From the NCBI GenBank assembly GCA_002440765.1, contig DJVC01000127.1:1-13855 (forward strand): a stretch of 13,855 bases of DNA. Reading direction: 5' to 3'. The notes beneath the pieces are model-generated. The model was not told where the DNA came from. It was given only the letters and a program-made list of their open reading frames with translations, and did not search any database. This stretch comes from a bacterium UBP3_UBA6266 (GTDB taxonomy: Bacteria; Auribacterota; UBA6266). Made by a program: the position numbers and the translations under genes. This document shows, one piece after another, positions 1 through 5,783 of the stretch; the stretch's first letter is position 1, and each line of letters begins with the position of its first letter.

Positions 1-2
1 CA

Positions 3-1424
3 AAATGCCGCGACAATGAAACTTTGATTTCAAGCGATGCCGAGGCATATAAGAAAAAATTTGATGTTATGGGCGAGCTTATTTATGAGGGCTGCAGATT
101 AAATTGTTTGGAATGCACACATAAGGCCCCGAATATTGCATTTGTAGAACTTACAAACAGGTGCAACATGAACTGTCCTATCTGCATTACTAACGTTCCT
201 TCCATGGGATTTGAATTTGAACCGGACATGGAATACTTCAGGCTTATTTTTGAAAATCTTTCAAATCTGGATCCCAGGCCGTCGGTTCAGCTCTTTGGAG
301 GAGAACCGACCGTAAGAGAAGACCTTTTTGATATTATCAGGCTCGCTAAATCATACGGCCTTTCGGTGAGGGTTGTCACAAACGGCCTGAAGCTTGCCGA
401 CAGGAATTATTGTGAAAAGCTGGTGGAAGAAGGAGTCTCAGTCCTCATATCATTTGATGGTTTTAATAAGAAAATGTATGAGATGTTCAGGGGAATGCCC
501 GAGGCGCTGGAGCTTAAGCTGAAAGCCCTTGAAAATCTTGCTCACAGAAAAAAAGGCAAAGTCATTTTAATGACAGTGGCCTCGAAAGAGCAGGATAACG
601 AAGATTTAAAAAAGCTGTTCGATTACTGTGTGAAAAACAAGAAGATTACAAGGGGTATTTTTATTATGCCCCTGGCGCATATGTGGTCGCCTGATAGGCT
701 GGACTATAATCCCGAGAGGACTACTCCTGAAGATGTGGAACATATGGTTAATGATGCGGTGGGAGGCGGAGTTGAATTTGTCCCTTTGGGTTCCCTTGAC
801 ACAAAGGTTTTTAATAAAGTGCTTAAATTAAAAGAGATGCCTTTTGTAGGAGTCCATCCTAACTGTGAAAGCATAACAATCCTCGTTTCCGACGGGAAGA
901 GATTGTTTCCTGTTTCAAGATTCCTTAAAAAAGGATTGTTTAATCTTGTCGGCGATCTGAGAAAAGTCGGAAACGAGATTTCCAGGCATAAAAAAATAGG
1001 CTTTCTGTTCAAGATTAAGGTCTATCTGGCGATTTTGAATATTCTGTTCAGCAATTTTAGTTTTGAGAACGCTGTCGGCAGGAAAGGGTTAAGCGCTTTT
1101 CTCAGATGGGTGAAAATAATAAGCAGGGTTCTCCTTGGACATAAACTTAAGGATGTAATCAGGGAAGAAACAGATATGAAGGGAGCTCTTCAAATAATGG
1201 TCCTCCCGTTTGAAGATTATGATACAACGGAAGCTGTCCGGTTAAAGATGTGCACGTCCTCTTTTGTTTATCCTGAGAACAGGGATGGAGACGTTAAGTA
1301 TATTCCGGTCTGCGCATGGGAACGCCATAAGAAGAAAGTAATGAAAGACATAGCCGAAAAATTTAATAAACCGGGGTTCAACAAAGGGCTATCAAGAGAA
1401 AAAAATGTGGCAGAAAAAGTTTAA
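3..1424 (+). CDS. Tes-like radical SAM protein (COG1964-like), 5' end cut by window edge
   Basis: Radical SAM enzyme of unknown substrate. Numbered from the TTG at 24, the SAM cluster motif is C47-x3-C51-x2-C54 (CNMNCPIC), followed by a GGEPT motif near residue 92. A second Cys cluster, C24-x3-C28-x2-C31 with H33, sits just before it. The C-terminal part contains the pattern 'IMVLPFEDYDT ... MCTSSF ... PVCAWERH', which resembles the C-terminal auxiliary-cluster region of Tes-like proteins. A hydrophobic stretch lies around residues 329-347. The frame stays open from 24 back to base 3 and encodes KCRDNETL, which aligns with the CPEHG segment of the downstream paralogue. I therefore believe the true start is outside the window and the TTG at 24 is not the start. 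Relative to the paralogue the His of that segment is Asn. The gene overlaps the next by 20 bases, so the two are probably co-transcribed. Family assignment is strong; lipid-related function is inference. Confidence 0.85.
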   Translation, partial: KCRDNETLISSDAEAYKKKFDVMGELIYEGCRLNCLECTHKAPNIAFVELTNRCNMNCPICITNVPSMGFEFEPDMEYFRLIFENLSNLDPRPSVQLFGGEPTVREDLFDIIRLAKSYGLSVRVVTNGLKLADRNYCEKLVEEGVSVLISFDGFNKKMYEMFRGMPEALELKLKALENLAHRKKGKVILMTVASKEQDNEDLKKLFDYCVKNKKITRGIFIMPLAHMWSPDRLDYNPERTTPEDVEHMVNDAVGGGVEFVPLGSLDTKVFNKVLKLKEMPFVGVHPNCESITILVSDGKRLFPVSRFLKKGLFNLVGDLRKVGNEISRHKKIGFLFKIKVYLAILNILFSNFSFENAVGRKGLSAFLRWVKIISRVLLGHKLKDVIREETDMKGALQIMVLPFEDYDTTEAVRLKMCTSSFVYPENRDGDVKYIPVCAWERHKKKVMKDIAEKFNKPGFNKGLSREKNVAEKV

Positions 1425-2925
1425 AAGCATATGTCCTGTATGCGACAAATCCCTTGAAGCGGTTTTTTATGAGGAAGACGGCAAGGTATATATAAAGAAA
1501 AACTGCCCCGAACACGGAGATATTATAGATCTTGCTTCTTCGGACAAAGATATATTTATCGGCAAAATGGCTCTTGCCGGGAAAGATTCTTCCCGTAACT
1601 GCAGTATAGAAAGATGTAATGTCGGTATTTTCTCATGTAAAGACCATGTGGCGCGCAAGGCCCCGATTGCGTTTATTGAAGTAACCCCCAGATGCAATAT
1701 GCAATGTCCTATCTGTTATATAGATGCCAGCACAAAAGGCAGTGATGTTCCGCTTGAGGATATAAAAAAGATGATAGAGGAAATCAGGAAAAACGACCCT
1801 GATACGCACCTTGTTCTTATAGGGGGGGAGCCTACCATCCACAAAGATTTTTTCAAAATCCTCGACGCTGTCAAAGAAGCCGGATTGATTAAAAGATGCT
1901 ATCTTGCCACTAACGGCATTACGTTATCGGATGAGAAATTCTGCGCTCGGGTTTATGACGCGGGCGTTAGATGGTACTATCTTGCTTTTGACGGTGTTAA
2001 CAAAGAAACCTGTAAAAAAATAAGAGGGAGCTACCGTTCTTATGAAGCATCAAGAAAAACGATAGAAAACCTCAGAAAATTCAAGAGGGCAAAAGTCGTG
2101 CTCTCTGTTACGGTAGTCAAAGGTCTCAACGAGAATGAACTGCCTGAAGTCATTAAATTTGCTTTGGACAACAGTGATATTGTCAGGAGGGTGTCTGTGT
2201 CGGTCGAGGTTTTCTGCGGCCGGCAGGATAAGATAGAACGCCTGGCGGAAAAAAGGATTACGCCTGAATGTGTTGAAAACATATTAAAAGAAAAGCTTAA
2301 CTTGAAAGCCGCCACTGCGGCTTTAACGTTTTACTCTCTGATGCTGGAATTTTTAAAGCTGGCGGGCCTGTTGCCCGGGAGAGCCTGGATGCACGGCCTG
2401 CCTCACCCGATGTGCGGAAGCGCAGGCTTTATAGGCAGGAATCCGGACGGCTCGATTTTTTCGGCGCTCGACATGGTCATTAGGGAACCGGATAAAAATA
2501 TTTATAAATACGGGGCGAAAATCGCGAAGCTTGTTTCCCGGATGGACAGAGTTAAAGGAAAACTGTCCGGGATTTTTCTCGGGAAATTATTATGGACGAT
2601 ACTGGTTTTTGTTTTTTTTGTGCCGTTTTATTTTATAATGACGTTGGCCTTTATCAGGCCTTCTTTTTTAATTAAAGTGTTTTCATCCTTTATAAAATCC
2701 ATTTTCGGAAAAAAGAAAATGAGAGAATATCTGACAGGAAGCGGCAAAGTGGAATTACATTACCTTGTCGCTTGTGATAAATATAATTTTGTCTGGGAAA
2801 AAATGCCTTATTGCGCGACTCACCACTACAGGATAGATCCTCAAAGCAAAGAAGTCACAAAAATGTGCGGTTGTTATGTCGTCCCTTTCAGAAGCTATGC
2901 CGAATCCTGCAATACAATGGGGTAA
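1405..2925 (+). CDS. Tes-like radical SAM protein with N-terminal rubredoxin-like Cys motif and hydrophobic segment
   Basis: Paralogue of the upstream gene and apparently complete at 506 aa. Domains in order: a metal-binding knuckle C10-x2-C13 ... C34-P-E-H37-G; a second cluster C66, C71, C78, H81; the radical SAM core with C97-x3-C101-x2-C104 (CNMQCPIC) and a GGEPT motif near residue 147; a strongly hydrophobic segment at about 395-417, flanked by basic residues, that could be a membrane helix or re-entrant anchor; and a Cys-rich tail with MPYCATHHYR and MCGCYVVPF. The order of N-terminal knuckle, pre-core cysteines, core and C-terminal cysteines is that of COG1964, which includes the archaeal tetraether lipid synthase Tes (MJ0619). 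The ATG at 1405 lies inside the end of the preceding gene with only a weak purine-rich site before it. Specificity cannot be read from sequence; the acyltransferase downstream and the hydrophobic segment favour a lipid or membrane substrate. Confidence 0.88.
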   Translation: MWQKKFKSICPVCDKSLEAVFYEEDGKVYIKKNCPEHGDIIDLASSDKDIFIGKMALAGKDSSRNCSIERCNVGIFSCKDHVARKAPIAFIEVTPRCNMQCPICYIDASTKGSDVPLEDIKKMIEEIRKNDPDTHLVLIGGEPTIHKDFFKILDAVKEAGLIKRCYLATNGITLSDEKFCARVYDAGVRWYYLAFDGVNKETCKKIRGSYRSYEASRKTIENLRKFKRAKVVLSVTVVKGLNENELPEVIKFALDNSDIVRRVSVSVEVFCGRQDKIERLAEKRITPECVENILKEKLNLKAATAALTFYSLMLEFLKLAGLLPGRAWMHGLPHPMCGSAGFIGRNPDGSIFSALDMVIREPDKNIYKYGAKIAKLVSRMDRVKGKLSGIFLGKLLWTILVFVFFVPFYFIMTLAFIRPSFLIKVFSSFIKSIFGKKKMREYLTGSGKVELHYLVACDKYNFVWEKMPYCATHHYRIDPQSKEVTKMCGCYVVPFRSYAESCNTMG

Positions 2926-2980
2926 GGAAGCTATAGTTATCAGGTTACCAAGTATATTATTAAAATCAAAACTTAATGAC

Positions 2981-2997
2981 CTAACAGCTCAATAACT
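2981..2997. repeat. Degenerate intergenic phrase, copy 1
   Basis: In the 81-base gap between the second radical SAM gene and the acyltransferase is CTAACAGCTCAATAACT. A related 17-mer (14/17 identical) occurs at 3955-3971 after the acyltransferase. I see no clear promoter or terminator in this gap, and no obvious Shine-Dalgarno sequence before the ATG at 3007. Confidence 0.35.
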
Positions 2998-3006
2998 GAA
3001 AACCAA

Positions 3007-3918
3007 ATGACTTTTTTAAAGAGAATAAAAAAAAATAAAACAGTTACCGATATCCGCAGATACCTTGTCTATATCGTCTCGGTAACATCCTGTTTCATCG
3101 TAAGAATTCTTCCGTGGAAAGTCGTGGTAAAAGCCGGGAAGGCGCTCGGGTTATTTGCCTTTTATATTGTCCGTTACGCGAAAAAAAGGTCAACAGATAA
3201 TCTTACCAGGGTTTTTGGGGAAGAAAGATCCGCCGGAGAGATTCGGCTGATTGCGAAAAATGTGTATAAAAACATGGGGATTACCTCGCTTGAATTCGCC
3301 AAGATGCCTCATATGACGGATGACGAGTTTTTTGCGGCGACGGACTATAAGAAGGAACAGATAGATTATCTGTGGGAACTTTTGAATCATAAAAAGGGCG
3401 TGATTTTTGCCAGCGCCCATATGGGTAATTGGGAGATGCTTGCGGAGTTCGGGTCGCGTTTGGGTTTTAATATGTCAATCCTGTTTAAGCCTTCGACTAA
3501 CCCTTATCTGAATAAAATATGGTTCGGGCTGAGAGGCAACAACAAACTGATAGATATTTCAAAAGATTTATCCTCCGTTGTCAGGAGGCTCCGCGCTAAC
3601 GAAGTGATATGCCTTCTGTTTGATGAAAATGCCCGTAAACGCGGCATCATGCTGGATTTTTTCGGCAAACCGGCATCCACCTACAAAGGCCCGGCGTATT
3701 TTGCGCTGAAAACAGGGTGCCCGGTAGTCTGCCTTTATTTTGTAAGGAAAAAGGAAGACGCGAAACATAAATTTATTATTGAAAGGACCATCTGGCCGAA
3801 AAGGACCGGCAATCTGGAAAAGGATATGCTGGATATTTTAAGGCAGATGAACGAAAGCCTGGAACAGGTTATAAGGCAGTATCCCGAGCAATGGAACTGG
3901 ATTTACAAACGATGGTAG
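3007..3918 (+). CDS. LpxL/HtrB-family lysophospholipid or lipid A acyltransferase
   Basis: Inner-membrane acyltransferase of the LpxL/HtrB/MsbB family, which transfers an acyl chain from an acyl carrier onto a lipid A precursor or related lipid. At 303 aa the length is normal for the family. N-terminal hydrophobic stretches (about 19-57) can anchor it. The catalytic H-x4-E motif is H138-MGNW-E143, preceded by 'GVIFASA'. Also present are the D206-EN segment, the FFG-KPAST element, and the family-typical C-terminus PEQWNWIYKRW. The ATG at 3007 is the natural start although no good ribosome binding site precedes it. It follows the two radical SAM genes on the same strand at 81 bases, so it may be the third gene of one operon. 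The lpx/KDO genes that would confirm a lipid A role are not in view, so another acyl acceptor is possible. Confidence 0.9.
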   Translation: MTFLKRIKKNKTVTDIRRYLVYIVSVTSCFIVRILPWKVVVKAGKALGLFAFYIVRYAKKRSTDNLTRVFGEERSAGEIRLIAKNVYKNMGITSLEFAKMPHMTDDEFFAATDYKKEQIDYLWELLNHKKGVIFASAHMGNWEMLAEFGSRLGFNMSILFKPSTNPYLNKIWFGLRGNNKLIDISKDLSSVVRRLRANEVICLLFDENARKRGIMLDFFGKPASTYKGPAYFALKTGCPVVCLYFVRKKEDAKHKFIIERTIWPKRTGNLEKDMLDILRQMNESLEQVIRQYPEQWNWIYKRW

Positions 3919-3954
3919 ATTTAAATAGCTCAATAGTTTTTACTGCTAAACCAC

Positions 3955-3971
3955 TTAACAACTCAATTACT
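3955..3971. repeat. Degenerate intergenic phrase, copy 2
   Basis: TTAACAACTCAATTACT in the gap between the acyltransferase and the convergent regulatory-protein gene, matching 14/17 positions of 2981-2997. The same gap holds shorter echoes: AGCTCAATA at 3927-3935 and ACTCAACTG just after this copy. No stem-loop terminator is recognisable in this 66-base convergent gap. Confidence 0.35.
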
Positions 3972-3984
3972 CAACTGTTTTTTC

Positions 3985-4782
3985 TTATTTTTTCCCGAGC
4001 AACTTCAATACCATTGCGGAATTTTCTTCGGTTGCCCTGTCGGTTACGTCCAGGACGGGCCAGCCCATACCGGCATAAAATTTTTCCGCGGTCTTTATTT
4101 CTTCGGAGATACTGTTTAAAAAGGAATACTCCCCTTCCTTTGACCTGTAAGATTTGGAGCGTTCCTTCCTTATGCGGAATAATGTCCCGGGATTAATGGT
4201 AAAAGCCGCGATTTTATTTGATTTGATGGCCTGCAGTTCTTTCGGAAAAGAGAATACGGAGACAAACGGAACATTGGCGACTTTATATCCTTTAGCGGCA
4301 AGATAGATAGATGTCGGGGTTTTTGATGTCCTGGATACGCCTACGAGTATTATATCGGCTTTGTCCAGGTCTTCGGGCCTCAGCCCGTCATCGTGTTTGA
4401 TTGTGAAAACGATTGATTCCTGTTTTGAGATGTATTCGGTGTCAATCTCGTGTATTCTGTTCAGGCTCCAGCTGGGTTTTATTCCGGTTGCCCGGACTAT
4501 AAAATCCATAGCCCCGCCGGTCAGATCATAACTCGGCACATTTCGTTCGGCGGAAAACTGTTCTATCATCTTTTTAAGTTCCGGAAAAATAGTAAGATGG
4601 AATATAAGCGAGCCGTCAGTTGTTTTTTGCAGCGCGGCGCGCAGTTTTTGCGGCGTATTGACGAAATTCTCAATCGTTACCTCAAAGGTTTCCTTTGGAA
4701 GCTGGGTGAGTATCGAAGTTATAAAACGTTCTCCGAGATCCCCTGTGGCGTCAGATATGATGATTATCCTGAATTTCTTCAT
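3985..4782 (-). CDS. Pyruvate, phosphate dikinase / PEP synthase regulatory protein (DUF299 kinase-pyrophosphorylase)
   Basis: Bifunctional regulator of the PPDK/PEP-synthase family. Such proteins inactivate their target by ADP-dependent phosphorylation of a Thr next to the catalytic His and reactivate it by Pi-dependent dephosphorylation. The protein is 265 aa, typical for PF03618. Visible signatures are the N-terminal IIISDATGDLGE, the central P-loop-like GVSRTSKTPTS near residue 150, and a later NPGTLFRIRKERS segment. Its partner PPDK or PEP synthase is not in the window, so sequence alone does not decide between the PPDK-directed and PEP-synthase-directed members. The ATG at 4782 lacks a visible Shine-Dalgarno sequence and the leader is very AT-rich. 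The gene stands alone, separated from the next minus-strand gene by that gene's terminator, and converges on the acyltransferase gene. Confidence 0.93.
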   Translation of the reverse strand: MKKFRIIIISDATGDLGERFITSILTQLPKETFEVTIENFVNTPQKLRAALQKTTDGSLIFHLTIFPELKKMIEQFSAERNVPSYDLTGGAMDFIVRATGIKPSWSLNRIHEIDTEYISKQESIVFTIKHDDGLRPEDLDKADIILVGVSRTSKTPTSIYLAAKGYKVANVPFVSVFSFPKELQAIKSNKIAAFTINPGTLFRIRKERSKSYRSKEGEYSFLNSISEEIKTAEKFYAGMGWPVLDVTDRATEENSAMVLKLLGKK

Positions 4783-4824
4783 ATGTATATATTATGAAAT
4801 TTTTTGCTGTTTATAAATAAAATT

Positions 4825-4856
4825 AAAAAAACGCCCGGCAAAAAATACCGGGCGTT
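4825..4856 (-). terminator. Rho-independent terminator of the secreted-protein gene
   Basis: Perfect 9-bp inverted repeat: AACGCCCGG (4830-4838), 9-base loop, CCGGGCGTT (4848-4856). Read on the minus strand, the GC-rich stem runs straight into a T tract (4831-4825), then more T-rich sequence. It lies 32 bases after the stop codon of the gene ending at 4889. It points only leftwards, so it ends that transcript and insulates the regulatory-protein gene from it. Confidence 0.93.
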
Positions 4857-4888
4857 CACGAGGGGCAGAAGAATCCGCCTGTTATCCG

Positions 4889-5482
4889 TTATTCGTATTT
4901 TACCTCATCAATGTATAATGTGATGCCGTCAGGATTGTCCATATAACTGGAAACCCAGCAGAATCCTCCGCTTATGTAAGAAAGATCAAGTTCAGCAAGG
5001 TCTATTTCGTATTTTTGCCACTCTTTTGTAAGTTCAACAGGGCCCGTTGAAGCCGAATCAGTGTCGCTGTATTCACCCGTGATTCCGCCAACCTTGAATT
5101 CAGCGATTTCCCCGCCATTTTCGCCTCTTGCCCAGAAAGTTACTTTCTTTGCTTTTATGAGGTTGAATCCGCCTCTGACTTTTCCCCAGTTATTCGCGGG
5201 GTTTTGCCAGTAAATTCCGGCCCAGCCGGCTTTAACATCTTCACCGGGATTATAGCTGATTTTAATGCAATGATTGCCTGACTGAGGATTGTCTTTTGCT
5301 GTTGGAGAGAATTTGATTGCGTGGAAGTCTCCCATCCAGCCTGATGGGATAAAATGATTTCCCCTTGACATGTTGTCGCTATAAACGTTGAAAGGCATTT
5401 CCTGTTCTGTTGCTGCTGTGGACACTGAGTAAAACCCAAGTACCAGTATCAGTGTTAGCGTTGCTATTGACAGCTTTTTCAT
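4889..5482 (-). CDS. Small secreted beta-sandwich, carbohydrate-binding-like protein
   Basis: A 197-aa exported protein with a classic signal peptide: MKK, a hydrophobic core at 4-20, and probable cleavage after STA or TAA near 23/24. The mature part looks like a single galactose-binding/CBM-like jelly roll. Signs are SGWMGDF, a Trp/Tyr-rich strand 'GWAGIYWQNPANNWG', the 'VTFWARGENGGE' strand, EWQKYEIDL, and a closing 'ITLYIDEVKYE' strand typical of the last strand of such domains. No catalytic domain is present, so it is either a stand-alone binding protein or an envelope/extracellular component; ligand unknown. It is monocistronic, with a strong Shine-Dalgarno AGGAAGGGGG six bases before the ATG, a sigma-54-type promoter about 40 bases upstream, and its own terminator. 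The expression signals are the strongest in the window, suggesting a regulated, highly made product. Confidence 0.85.
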   Translation of the reverse strand: MKKLSIATLTLILVLGFYSVSTAATEQEMPFNVYSDNMSRGNHFIPSGWMGDFHAIKFSPTAKDNPQSGNHCIKISYNPGEDVKAGWAGIYWQNPANNWGKVRGGFNLIKAKKVTFWARGENGGEIAEFKVGGITGEYSDTDSASTGPVELTKEWQKYEIDLAELDLSYISGGFCWVSSYMDNPDGITLYIDEVKYE

Positions 5483-5488
5483 TTTGTT

Positions 5489-5498
5489 CCCCCTTCCT
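5489..5498 (-). promoter_or_regulatory. Strong Shine-Dalgarno site of the secreted-protein gene
   Basis: Minus-strand AGGAAGGGGG lies six bases before the ATG at 5482. It fixes the start codon, which is also the one that gives a proper signal peptide. Confidence 0.85.
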
Positions 5499-5523
5499 GT
5501 TTTTGACAGCCGTTATTATATAG

Positions 5524-5539
5524 AGCAAGTCTTGTGCCA
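5524..5539 (-). promoter_or_regulatory. Sigma-54 (-24/-12) promoter
   Basis: On the minus strand the sequence reads TGGCACA-AGAC-TTGCT, against the sigma-54 consensus TGGCACG-N4-TTGCW. The invariant GG (5538-5537) and GC (5526-5525) are separated by exactly 10 bases. The predicted start is near 5513, giving a leader of about 30 bases that contains the Shine-Dalgarno site. A TATAAT at 5515-5520 (minus strand) could be read as a sigma-70 -10 box, but the matching -35 position is GTTCTG, a poor fit. The sigma-54 reading is supported by the GAFTGA-containing activator encoded in this window. Confidence 0.85.
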
Positions 5540-5639
5540 GAACTTTGGAAAACCCAACTAATATATCTAATATCTTGTAGCGCAAAGAGATATAATATTA
5601 TTTTTTTTGAATACGCGAATTTTTATTAGAATTTATGTT

Positions 5640-5666
5640 AATATGTGTTGATAATGCCGACATATT
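5640..5666. promoter_or_regulatory. Inverted repeat, candidate enhancer/operator
   Basis: AATATGT-N13-ACATATT forms a perfect 7-bp dyad centred near 5653. That is about 140 bases upstream of the predicted sigma-54 start site, a usual distance for an upstream activator site. A related half-site, ACATGT, follows at 5673-5678. The region is AT-rich, so chance occurrence is quite possible. Confidence 0.35.
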
Positions 5667-5726
5667 CGAAAAACATGTGGTAATAACTGTCATAGCAGCC
5701 ACTTTTTAAACCGGAGAATAATGTAG

Positions 5727-5755
5727 TTGCAATAACGGGCTTTTTCTGACAAAAT
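5727..5755 (+). promoter_or_regulatory. Weak candidate sigma-70 promoter for lpd
   Basis: TTGCAA (5727-5732) and CAAAAT (5750-5755) are separated by 17 bases, each matching four of six consensus positions. It lies just upstream of the lpd ribosome binding site. No better plus-strand promoter is apparent. Confidence 0.25.
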
Positions 5756-5770
5756 CTCTTGATTACCTTG

Positions 5771-5777
5771 AGAGGAG
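5771..5777 (+). promoter_or_regulatory. Shine-Dalgarno site of lpd
   Basis: AGAGGAG lies six bases before the ATG at 5784. It decides between that ATG and the out-of-frame ATG at 5779. Confidence 0.8.
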
Positions 5778-5783
5778 TATGTC

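Larger units (their letters stand above)
5483..5783. other. Divergent intergenic region between the secreted-protein and lpd genes
   Basis: These 301 bases hold no credible gene. From left to right: the Shine-Dalgarno site and short leader of the secreted-protein gene (minus), its sigma-54-type promoter (5524-5539), AT-rich sequence with inverted repeats at 5570-5593 and 5640-5666, then a weak promoter candidate and a good ribosome binding site for lpd (plus). It is the natural control region of the window. Confidence 0.7.

Noticed and set aside
4450..4797. A 115-codon plus-strand open frame
   Set aside because: Antisense to the conserved DUF299 regulatory-protein gene; no family features.
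5155..5439. A 94-codon minus-strand frame overlapping the secreted-protein gene
   Set aside because: Same strand, shifted frame; the overlapping gene has a signal peptide, Shine-Dalgarno site and coherent fold.
5711..5730. A second GG...GC pair (CCGGAGAATAATGTAGTTGC) as a sigma-54 promoter for lpd
   Set aside because: The spacing between GG and GC is 14, not 10, and the rest of the -24 element is missing.
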